From contig NZ_CP117445.1 of assembly GCF_030687715.1 (NCBI RefSeq), positions 2,779,501 through 2,843,500 on the forward strand: a stretch of 64,000 nt of DNA, given 5' to 3'. Shown in pieces: positions 37,022-44,479 of this stretch (its first letter is position 1; the number at the start of each line of letters is the position of its first letter). This DNA comes from Pseudomonas sp. FP2196. GTDB lineage: Bacteria; Pseudomonadota; Gammaproteobacteria; Pseudomonadales; Pseudomonadaceae. Made by a program: the position numbers and the translations under genes. The notes beneath the pieces were generated by a model. That model searched no databases. It had not been told where the DNA came from and saw only the letters and a list, made by a program, of their open reading frames with translations.

Positions 37022-38647
37022 TCAGAAGATGTAGTCGGTGGTCAGGAAGCTCGAATCGCGCCCGCGAATGATCTCGCTGATCAGATCCTTGTTGCTGTCC
37101 TGGAATTTGGTCGCCACCAGCGTGCGGATCGAAAACACCCGCAACGCATCGTGTACCGACAGCGTGCCTTCGGCAGAGTTCTTGCGGCCGTTGAACGGAT
37201 AGGTGTCCGGGCCGCGCTGGCACTGGGCGTTGAGGTTGATCCGGCCGACCTGGTTGGCGAAGGTGTCGACCAGTCGGCCGACCGCCACCGGGTTGGTACC
37301 GAAGATGCTCAACTGTTGGCCGAAGTCCGATTCCAGCACGTAATCGATCACGGTATCGAGGTGACGGTACGGCACGATCGGCACGACCGGGCCGAACTGT
37401 TCTTCTTGATAGACGCGCATTTGCGGATTCACCGGGTACAGCACCGCCGGGTAGAAGAACGACTCGCGGGATTCACCGCCATTCGGGTTGACCACCTCGG
37501 CGCCCTTGCTGCGCGCGTCCGCCACCAGCCCATGCAGATAATCGACCTTGCCCGATTCCGGCAGCGGCGTCAGCGACACGCCGCTGTCCCAAGGCATGCC
37601 CGGTTTCAGCGTGGCCAGTTTGGCGTTGAATTTATCGATGAAACTGTCGACCACGTCTTCATGCACGAAGAGGATCTTCAGGGCAGTGCAGCGCTGGCCG
37701 TTGAACGACAGCGAACCGGTGACGGCTTCGCTGACGGCGTTGTCCAGATCGACTTCCGGCAGGACGATGCCGGGGTTCTTCGCGTCCAGGCCCAGCGCCG
37801 CGCGCAAGCGGTGTGGTTTGGGGTGCAGCTTCTTCAGGTCGCTGGCGGCCTTGTTGGTGCCAATGAAGGCGAAGATGTCGATCTTGCCGCTGGCCATCAG
37901 TGCGCTGACGGTTTCGCGGCCGCTGCCGTAGATCACGTTGATCACACCCGTCGGGAAGCTGTCGCGGAACGCTTCGAGCAACGGGCGGATCAGCAGCACG
38001 CCGAGCTTGGCCGGTTTGAACACCACGGTGTTGCCCATGATCAGTGCTGGGATCAGCGTGGTGAAGGTCTCGTTCAGCGGATAGTTGTAAGGGCCCATGC
38101 ACAGCGCGACGCCGAGCGGTACGCGGCGTATCTGGCCGAGCGTGTCCTGTTCCAGCTCGAAACGGCTTGAGCGGCGGTCGAGTTCCTTGAGGGCGTTAAT
38201 GGTGTCGACGATGTAATCGCAGGTGCGGTCGAACTCTTTTTCCGAGTCCTTCAGGTTCTTGCCGATTTCCCACATCAGCAGCTTCACCACAGCGTCGCGT
38301 TGCTGACGCATGCGGCCAAGGAAGGCTTCGACGTGCTGGATGCGCTCGGCCACGCGCATGGTTGGCCACAAGCCCTGGCCACGGTCATAGGCGCGAACGG
38401 CGGCATCGAGGGCGGTGAGGGCGGTGTCGGCGTCGAGCAGCGGCGTGCTGCCGAGAATCACTTGTTCGTCGCCTTTGTCACCTCGCAAGTAGACCGGGCT
38501 GCGCACTGTGGCGAGCGGGCCGTCCCAGCGCCGCAACTGGCCGTCGACGAGGTATTCGCGTTGCTCGACCGGAGCGCCTGGGCGGTATTTTTCCGGGATG
38601 TCGCTGACAGAAGGGAACAGGTTGCCAAGGATGTTTGCTGTGGTCAT
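37022..38647 (-). CDS. GapN-like NADP-dependent aldehyde dehydrogenase
   Basis: A 541-residue aldehyde dehydrogenase resembling non-phosphorylating glyceraldehyde-3-phosphate dehydrogenases and, from memory, PA2323. The Rossmann domain has the oxyanion Asn188 (GPYNYPLN), and the nucleophile is Cys320 (FNGQRC). The motif that holds the general-base Glu (ELGG-K-N-P) reads ALGLDAKNP, so that Glu appears replaced by Ala284, with two extra residues. The N-terminus is longer than usual for ALDH. The start at 38647 gives MTTANILGNLFPS; the open frame beyond it is not protein-like. It precedes the FUSC gene. Substrate uncertain. Confidence 0.85.
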   Translation of the reverse strand: MTTANILGNLFPSVSDIPEKYRPGAPVEQREYLVDGQLRRWDGPLATVRSPVYLRGDKGDEQVILGSTPLLDADTALTALDAAVRAYDRGQGLWPTMRVAERIQHVEAFLGRMRQQRDAVVKLLMWEIGKNLKDSEKEFDRTCDYIVDTINALKELDRRSSRFELEQDTLGQIRRVPLGVALCMGPYNYPLNETFTTLIPALIMGNTVVFKPAKLGVLLIRPLLEAFRDSFPTGVINVIYGSGRETVSALMASGKIDIFAFIGTNKAASDLKKLHPKPHRLRAALGLDAKNPGIVLPEVDLDNAVSEAVTGSLSFNGQRCTALKILFVHEDVVDSFIDKFNAKLATLKPGMPWDSGVSLTPLPESGKVDYLHGLVADARSKGAEVVNPNGGESRESFFYPAVLYPVNPQMRVYQEEQFGPVVPIVPYRHLDTVIDYVLESDFGQQLSIFGTNPVAVGRLVDTFANQVGRINLNAQCQRGPDTYPFNGRKNSAEGTLSVHDALRVFSIRTLVATKFQDSNKDLISEIIRGRDSSFLTTDYIF

Positions 38648-38796
38648 GTCGCTACCCCGTGTTGGATGTCCGCGTGCAATCAAAAAGTCTGTACAGGTTA
38701 TACGCCTGAATGCGCCGAAATTTAAACCCGGGAATGTCACACGAATGTCACGCAAAGGCGCAGAACAGAGAGGCTGGCAACGCCGCGAACCCTGTG

Positions 38797-38812
38797 GCAA
38801 GCCAGCTCCCAC
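38797..38812. repeat. Solitary REP half-copy
   Basis: GCAAGCCAGCTCCCAC, one arm of the palindrome found complete at 51262-51351. Confidence 0.6.
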
Positions 38813-38958
38813 GGGTTTTTGTGTTATGCCCGACTCCAAGGTGAATCCCGGCTGGCCCCGTTTGCCCCCCTTACTGTCCCGCAATGCCCTCAGCCGTCTG
38901 GTGCGGCTGTCTTAAGGTGTGATCACAACAATCAGCGGCACCCCACGCGAGGATCGTT

Positions 38959-39312
38959 ATGCGGGTAATCCGATTCACTCTACTGCTGGCTCTGGCCGCT
39001 GCGATGGTGGGCTGTGACGACGAAGCCAAACCATCTGCGGTATCCAGCAACGGCATCCCGTCTGACCCGGCACTGGCGCAGATCTACACCAACAGTTGCC
39101 AGCTCTGTCATGCCAACCCAGCGGCAAACGCGCCGCTGACCGGTGATCGCCAAGCCTGGGCGCCACGCATCCAGCAGGGCACTGACACGCTGCTCGACCA
39201 CGCCATCAACGGTTACAACGGCATGCCGCCGATGGGCCAGTGCGTCGAGTGTTCACAAGAGCAGTTCCTGCAATTGATCGGCTTCATGGCCGACCAGCCT
39301 CTCCCTCAATAA
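38959..39312 (+). CDS. Lipoprotein c5-type cytochrome c
   Basis: A 117-residue exported monoheme cytochrome. The lipoprotein signal has lipobox AMVGC (Cys19). The heme site is CQLCH, the axial Met is in YNGMPPMG, and a C-terminal Cys pair (GQCVECS) matches the disulfide of cytochrome c5. Acts as a periplasmic one-electron carrier. It is followed 9 bp later by a lactone oxidase, so it could be that enzyme's electron acceptor. AGGA precedes the ATG. Confidence 0.88.
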   Translation: MRVIRFTLLLALAAAMVGCDDEAKPSAVSSNGIPSDPALAQIYTNSCQLCHANPAANAPLTGDRQAWAPRIQQGTDTLLDHAINGYNGMPPMGQCVECSQEQFLQLIGFMADQPLPQ

Positions 39313-39321
39313 GGTGCGCGC

Positions 39322-40716
39322 ATGACGATGGATCTGACACGGCGTCAGTTGTTGCAACGGGCAAGTATCGTCGGCGCGTTCAGTGCCTTGGCGAGTCACC
39401 CGGCACTGGGGCAGTTGATGCGCGCGCCACGGCTGATTCCCTGGCGCAACTGGTCGGGCGGGCAGAGTTGCTTACCCGCGGCGCGGCTCGCGCCGAAAAA
39501 CCTGGATGAACTGACGACAGTGATTCGTCAGGCCCAAGGCAAGATTCGTCCGGTCGGTTCAGCGCACTCTTTCAGCGCCTTGGTGCCCACCGACGGCACG
39601 CTTTTATCCCTGAGCTATTTCAGCGGTCTGCTCGAACACGACGCGAAAACCCTGCAAGCCGAATTCGCCGCCGGCACGCCGATGTCACGCATGGGCGTGC
39701 CGCTCAAAGACGTCGGCCAGGCCTTGCTAAACATGGCGGATATCGACTACCAGACCCTCGCCGGAGCAATCGCGACCTCGACCCACGGCACCGGCAAAAA
39801 CTTCCAGTCCTACTCGGCCCACGTTTGCGGCATGCAACTGGTCACGGCCAATGGCGAGGTGCTCGACTGCGATAGCCGACGCCATCCCGAGGTGTTCAAC
39901 GCTGCGCGCGTCTCCCTCGGCGCGCTTGGCGTAGCGACGAAAATACGTCTGCAAAACCGCCCGGCCTATCGCCTGCGCGAACGCCAATGGATCGCCAAGA
40001 CCGAAGAACTGCTCGAAGACCTCGATAAAAACACCCGCGAAAACCAGCACTGGGAAATGCTCGTCGTCACCCATTCAGACTACGCGCTGTCCATCGCCCT
40101 CAACGAAACCACTGACCCGGCCACGCCGCCGATCAGCCCCGAAGAGGAGGGCGGCAACGAGTTCGTCAACCTGATCGAAAAGATCGACAAGTACGGCAGC
40201 GACTTTCCTGACCTGCGCCGCACGATGCTCAACAGCTTGCGCCATCTGGCGAGTTTCGATGACCGCGTTGGCGACTCGTTCGACATCTACGCCAACGTGC
40301 GCACGGTGCGCTTCAACGAGATGGAATATTCGGTGCCCGCCGAATACGGCCCGGCCTGTCTGCGCGAAATCCTCAAGCTGATTCAGGACAAGGACCTGCG
40401 CACCTGGTTTCCCATCGAGTACCGCTACGTCAAGGCTGACGACATTGTGCTGAGCATGTTCGAGGGGCGCGACAGCTGTTCGATATCGGTGCACCAGCAT
40501 TACCAGATGGACCATCACAACTTTTTCGCTGCGGTCGAACCGATCTTCTGGAAGTACAACGGCCGGCCGCATTGGGGCAAGTTGCACACGCTCAATGCGC
40601 GAACCTTGCAACCGTTGTATCCGCGCTGGCGCGAGTTTGTCGATGTGCGCCAGGCGCTTGATCCGAGCGGGCGGTTTCTCAATGCGCACCTGTCGTCGAT
40701 TCTGGGGGTGAACTGA
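39322..40716 (+). CDS. FAD-dependent sugar-1,4-lactone oxidase/dehydrogenase (ALO family), Tat-type signal
   Basis: A 464-residue flavoprotein: an N-terminal twin-Arg leader (TRRQLLQRAS, hydrophobic stretch, ALG), a PCMH-type FAD domain at about 40-210 ('GKIRPVGSAHSFSALV', 'GAIATSTHGTGKNF'), and a D-arabinono-lactone oxidase C-domain ending HWGKLHTLNA...DPSGRFLNAHLSS. In the family, aldono-1,4-lactones are oxidised to ascorbate-type products with O2 or a cytochrome as acceptor. The adjacent cytochrome suggests a periplasmic dehydrogenase. Its stop overlaps the start of the next gene (TGATG), indicating translational coupling. Confidence 0.87.
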   Translation: MTMDLTRRQLLQRASIVGAFSALASHPALGQLMRAPRLIPWRNWSGGQSCLPAARLAPKNLDELTTVIRQAQGKIRPVGSAHSFSALVPTDGTLLSLSYFSGLLEHDAKTLQAEFAAGTPMSRMGVPLKDVGQALLNMADIDYQTLAGAIATSTHGTGKNFQSYSAHVCGMQLVTANGEVLDCDSRRHPEVFNAARVSLGALGVATKIRLQNRPAYRLRERQWIAKTEELLEDLDKNTRENQHWEMLVVTHSDYALSIALNETTDPATPPISPEEEGGNEFVNLIEKIDKYGSDFPDLRRTMLNSLRHLASFDDRVGDSFDIYANVRTVRFNEMEYSVPAEYGPACLREILKLIQDKDLRTWFPIEYRYVKADDIVLSMFEGRDSCSISVHQHYQMDHHNFFAAVEPIFWKYNGRPHWGKLHTLNARTLQPLYPRWREFVDVRQALDPSGRFLNAHLSSILGVN

Positions 40717-41999
40717 TGGCGGTCAATCGACGTAATTTTCTGCTCGGCACGCTTGGGGTTGGCGCATTACTGGTGGGCGTTGGCGCCTGGCTAAGGCCGG
40801 GGGATCGCGGCGCACCGTACAGCGATTATTTCCGCGCTCTGAACCGTGAGCTCAAAGACAAAGGCCCGATGCGTCCGGTGCTGCTGATCGATCTGGATCG
40901 ACTCGATCACAACATTGATGTGGTGATGCAGTCGGTGAGACGCGGTGGCAAGCAGTTGCGCTTGGTAGAGAAGTCTCTGCCGTCGCCGGGGTTGTTGAGC
41001 TACATCGCGCAACGTGCCGGGACGCAACGGCTGATGTCGTTCCATCAGCCATTTCTCAATCACGATGCGGTGACGTTCCCGCAGTCGGATATTTTGCTCG
41101 GCAAACCATTGCCAGTGCGTTCGGCGGAGCTGTTCTATCAAACCCACAAAGGTTCGTTCGATCCCGCAAAGCAACTGCAATGGCTGCTCGACGGCCCCGA
41201 ACGTTTGCAGCAATACCTGCAACTCGCACAGAGTTTAGGTGCGCGGATGCGTATCAACATCGAACTTGATGTGGGTCTGCATCGTGGCGGCGTCAGTGAT
41301 GTGAATGAGCTGGGGCAGATGCTCACGCTGATCAGCGCCCACCCTCAGCACCTGGAATTCGCCGGCTTCATGGGCTACGACCCGTTCGTGGGCATGGGGG
41401 TGCCGGGCGTCCTCGGCTCGCCGGAGGAACTGTTCGCCAAGGTCATGGTGATTTATCAGCGTTGCGTCGATTTCACCCGGCAGCAGTTTCCCGCGTTGTG
41501 GCATGACGGTTTGTGCCTGAACACCGCCGGCAGTCCGAGTTATCGCATGCATGAAAACGAGAAGTTGAGCACGGAAGTGTCGGTGGGCACCGCGATGCTG
41601 AAGCCGACTCACTATGATTTGCCGTCACTGGTTGATCATGTGCCGGCCACCTACATCGCCACGCCCGTTCTGAAAAGCACCGGCGCGGTGAACATCCCGG
41701 CGCTGGATGACAAGTCGAAACTGTTTTCCTGGTGGGATCAAAATCAGCGCCAGACGTTTTTCATCTACGGGGGCAACTGGATGGCGGAGTTCGAGTCACC
41801 GCCTGGGTTGCAGAGTAACGGGGTGTATGGCCGTAGCTCGAATCAGGAGATGGTCAATGGCTCGAAAAATGTGGGCTTGAACGTGGAGGATCAAGTTTTC
41901 CTGCGCCCGACCCAGACTGAAGCGGTGCTGCTGCAATTTGGTGATTTGCTGGCGGTGCGCGGCGGCAAGATTGTCGACACCTGGCCGGTTTACACCTGA
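40716..41999 (+). CDS. PLP-dependent alanine-racemase-fold (DSD1-like) enzyme, Tat-type signal
   Basis: A 427-residue fold-type III PLP protein. It starts NRRNFLLGTLGVGALLVG, a twin-Arg leader, so export is predicted. The PLP lysine is probably in RLVEKSLPSP near residue 89, after the strand 'VLLIDLDRLDHNID'. The C-terminal beta domain is D-threonine aldolase/D-serine dehydratase-like. Exported PLP racemases exist (broad-specificity racemases), but coupling to a lactone oxidase and cytochrome is unusual. The substrate is unknown; a D-amino acid or amino-sugar derivative is a guess. Confidence 0.82.
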   Translation: MAVNRRNFLLGTLGVGALLVGVGAWLRPGDRGAPYSDYFRALNRELKDKGPMRPVLLIDLDRLDHNIDVVMQSVRRGGKQLRLVEKSLPSPGLLSYIAQRAGTQRLMSFHQPFLNHDAVTFPQSDILLGKPLPVRSAELFYQTHKGSFDPAKQLQWLLDGPERLQQYLQLAQSLGARMRINIELDVGLHRGGVSDVNELGQMLTLISAHPQHLEFAGFMGYDPFVGMGVPGVLGSPEELFAKVMVIYQRCVDFTRQQFPALWHDGLCLNTAGSPSYRMHENEKLSTEVSVGTAMLKPTHYDLPSLVDHVPATYIATPVLKSTGAVNIPALDDKSKLFSWWDQNQRQTFFIYGGNWMAEFESPPGLQSNGVYGRSSNQEMVNGSKNVGLNVEDQVFLRPTQTEAVLLQFGDLLAVRGGKIVDTWPVYT

Positions 42000-42019
42000 A
42001 ATCATATTTCACCCAAACA

Positions 42020-42035
42020 GCAAGCCAGCTCCCAC
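42020..42035. repeat. Solitary REP half-copy
   Basis: GCAAGCCAGCTCCCAC, same arm as at 38797 and within 51327-51351. Confidence 0.55.
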
Positions 42036-42079
42036 AGGGCGCGTGGTGTGTTTCAGACTCCATTCCCAACCATTGAGTA

Positions 42080-42097
42080 ATGAAGCTTTTATGACAA
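42080..42097. promoter_or_regulatory. Degenerate Pho-box-like site upstream of phdA
   Basis: ATGAAGCTTTTATGACAA compares with the reverse Pho box (ATGACAG-N4-ATGACAG): 6/7 in one half and 4/7 in the other, with an AT-rich spacer, 104 bp before phdA. The related P. aeruginosa locus responds to low phosphate. Weak evidence from sequence alone. Confidence 0.3.
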
Positions 42098-42201
42098 AAG
42101 TTCGGTAGCACATCGCCAGTCCGGTCATGCCTATGTAACGCGCTTGAGGGGCCCAACGGGGCGCTTTTCACAAGCCGAGGCGGGACGCCGGGAGTGAGGC
42201 A

Positions 42202-42813
42202 ATGGGGACTATGGAACGCTACTCGAAAGTGGGCATGCAGGAACTCGATCAACGCCTGTCGAAGATCGTCGAAGCCGCGCGCAAGAAGCCGGTTTCGGTG
42301 TATCGCTACGGCGCGCCGTGGGTCTGGATTGTCTCGCAGGATGACTGGCAGGGCGCCTTGAAAGAGGTCTCCAGCTACATTCCGCCAGGTCATTCGCTGG
42401 TCTTGCTACGCCCGCAGATCGACGATTTGCTCGACGCCCATCGCGACCTTCTGCACGACCTCAATGCCGAGCCCGGCCGGCTGATCCCCGCGCAAACGGT
42501 CATGCACATCCTGCTCCTGCAACTGCTGTATTCGGTGCCCAGCGAGCAGCAGCTCTACGAACAGCTCAGTTACAACCTGTTGTTCCGCTGGTTCGTCGGT
42601 CTTGGCCTGCAACAGAAAGTCTGGAGCTTCAATGCCCTCAGTCGCGACATCGCCACGCTGCTCAACAACCCGCAGGCGGTGCAACTCATTCAAAAAATCA
42701 TCGGCGAAGTGTTCTGCGGTGCCTTGCTGCAAATGCCCGAGTTCTCCTTGAACTTCGCGCTGCTGCACACATGGCTCGCTAAACACGCAAGCGTTGCTAC
42801 AGCCAGCAATTGA
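42202..42813 (+). CDS. phdA: PhdA-like protein: Phd/YefM antitoxin domain fused to a transposase DUF772-like domain
   Basis: A 203-residue protein. Residues 4-50 (YSKVGMQELDQRLSKIVEAA, then 'VYRYGAPWVWIVSQDDW') are a Phd/YefM-type antitoxin N-domain. Residues about 100-150 contain LYEQLSYNLLFRWFVGLGL and 'VWSFNALSRDIATLL', the N-terminal DUF772 signature of IS5/IS1182 transposases, without any DDE catalytic domain. No Doc-type toxin gene is adjacent. Its position before pdtB-exbB-exbD matches P. aeruginosa phdA (PA0691), reported under BfmR control and protective against phage-mediated lysis in biofilms. Recognition is from memory; the DNA-binding role is inferred. Confidence 0.72.
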   Translation: MGTMERYSKVGMQELDQRLSKIVEAARKKPVSVYRYGAPWVWIVSQDDWQGALKEVSSYIPPGHSLVLLRPQIDDLLDAHRDLLHDLNAEPGRLIPAQTVMHILLLQLLYSVPSEQQLYEQLSYNLLFRWFVGLGLQQKVWSFNALSRDIATLLNNPQAVQLIQKIIGEVFCGALLQMPEFSLNFALLHTWLAKHASVATASN

Positions 42814-42868
42814 CGCAACACACAAGGTGCACGAGCGCCAACAGGTCAACGCGAATTCAGGGGGTAGT

Positions 42869-44467
42869 GTGGAACAGATTTTCACGTCACGGCTGGCGCT
42901 GTGGGGCTGGCTGCTGGTGACGGTCGGCGCGCAGCCGGCGTTGGCCGAAGAGGCCACCGAAACCGCCGCCGCGCAGCGTCTGGTCGACGTCAACGAATAC
43001 TTCGTGCGTGGCAATACCGTGCTCGATGCAAGGGCGATCGAAGAGGCGGTATACCCGTTTCTCGGCCCGCAAAAAGCCCTGAGCGATATCGAAGGTGCGC
43101 GCGACGCGTTGCAGAAGACCTATCAGGAGCGCGGCTATCAATCGGTGTTCGTCGAACTGCCAGAGCAAGCCGTGGCGGACGGCATCGTCTATCTGCAAGT
43201 CAGCGAAACCAAGGTCGGCCGCGTGCGTGTGGTCGGCGCCAAACACTATTCTCCGCTGGACATCCGCGACGACGTGCCGGCGCTGAAAGAAGGCGAGGTG
43301 CCGGACTTTGCGAAGGTTCAGGGCGAACTGGCGCAACTCAACAAAACCCCGGGCCGCCAGGTCATGCCGCTGGTTCGCGAAGGTCAGCGCCCCGGCACCA
43401 TGGACGTCGATTTGCAGGTCGAAGACCAGAACCCTTGGACGGCCAGCGTCGGCCTCAACAACGACTACAGCGCTGACACCGAAAAACTGCGGGCCGTCAC
43501 CAGCCTCGGCTACAACAACCTCTGGCAACTCGGCCACAGCATCTCGCTGACCTACTTCACTGCGCCGCAGGACACCGACAACGCCAAGGTCTGGTCCGGC
43601 TCGTATACCGCGCCGCTGACTGATCGCTGGAGCGTGCAGTTCTCCGGTTACCAGTCCGACAGCAACGTCGCCACCATCGGCGGCAGCAACGTGCTGGGCA
43701 AGGGCCATTCCTACGGCGTGTCGGCGATCTACACGCTGCCGTCCAGCGGCAGTTGGTCGAACTCGCTGTCAGCGGGTATCGACTTCAAAGACTTCGACGA
43801 GCGCCTGACGCTGTCCGGCGAGAGCGACAAGGTCCCGCTGCAATACGCGCCGTTCACCTTCGCCTACAACGGCTATCGCTACACCGAAAAGAGCCAGCTC
43901 GGCCTCGGCCTGAGCCTGGTCGCGGCCACCCGCAGCGTCTTCGGTTATGGCAGCTCCGACGAAGACTTCGACTACAAACGCTACCGCGCCAACCCGAGTT
44001 TCGCCGTACTCAAGGGCGACACCAGTTTCACCTGGACCTTCGCCAACGACTGGCAGAGCGCGAGCAAAGCGGCGTTCCAGCTGGCTTCGGGGCCGCTGGT
44101 TTCCAACGAGCAATTCTCCGCTGGCGGCGCGACCTCGGTGCGCGGCTATCTGGCCGCCGAGCGCACGGCGGATGACGGTTACCTGCTGAGCCAGGAACTG
44201 CGCACACCGTCGCTCGCCAAGTACACCGGCACCTGGATGCAGGATTGGCGCTTCTACGCCTTCGCCGAAGGCGCGCAACTGTACCTGCGCGACGAACTGC
44301 CGGATCAGGACGCCAATTACGCCCTGGCCAGTGTCGGCCTCGGCACCCGCGCCAGCCTGAGCAAATGGCTGTCCGGCAGCCTCGACTGGGGTTATCCGCT
44401 ACTCGAAGGGCCGAACACCTCGAAACAGGAATCGCGCCTGCACTTCAACCTTCAAGCCACTTTCTAA
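42869..44467 (+). CDS. pdtB: Two-partner secretion TpsB transporter (ShlB/FhaC/HecB family), PdtB-like
   Basis: About 532 residues: signal peptide (LWGWLLVTVGAQPALA), two POTRA domains (about 40-190; 'VNEYFVRGNTVLD', 'VRVVGAKHYSPLDIRDDV') and a 16-strand barrel with the conserved tip motif VRGY near 415 and an aromatic C-terminus (NLQATF). TpsB proteins move TpsA exoproteins across the outer membrane. No TpsA gene is present in this window, whereas P. aeruginosa has pdtA beside its homologue. The GTG at 42869 behind GGGGG is chosen; GTG 42827 or TTG 42794 are alternatives. Confidence 0.87.
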   Translation: MEQIFTSRLALWGWLLVTVGAQPALAEEATETAAAQRLVDVNEYFVRGNTVLDARAIEEAVYPFLGPQKALSDIEGARDALQKTYQERGYQSVFVELPEQAVADGIVYLQVSETKVGRVRVVGAKHYSPLDIRDDVPALKEGEVPDFAKVQGELAQLNKTPGRQVMPLVREGQRPGTMDVDLQVEDQNPWTASVGLNNDYSADTEKLRAVTSLGYNNLWQLGHSISLTYFTAPQDTDNAKVWSGSYTAPLTDRWSVQFSGYQSDSNVATIGGSNVLGKGHSYGVSAIYTLPSSGSWSNSLSAGIDFKDFDERLTLSGESDKVPLQYAPFTFAYNGYRYTEKSQLGLGLSLVAATRSVFGYGSSDEDFDYKRYRANPSFAVLKGDTSFTWTFANDWQSASKAAFQLASGPLVSNEQFSAGGATSVRGYLAAERTADDGYLLSQELRTPSLAKYTGTWMQDWRFYAFAEGAQLYLRDELPDQDANYALASVGLGTRASLSKWLSGSLDWGYPLLEGPNTSKQESRLHFNLQATF

Positions 44468-44479
44468 AGGAGCACGTAC

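Noticed and set aside
38648..38884. N-terminal extension of the GapN-like dehydrogenase
   Set aside because: Extra residues resemble no ALDH sequence and include a REP half-copy; the ATG at 38647 fits the family.
42202..42813. Active insertion sequence
   Set aside because: Only the DUF772-like N-domain is present; there is no DDE domain, terminal inverted repeat or target duplication visible.
42794..42868. Longer N-terminus for PdtB starting at TTG 42794
   Set aside because: It overlaps phdA, precedes an otherwise perfect signal peptide and has no ribosome site; GTG 42869 is simpler.
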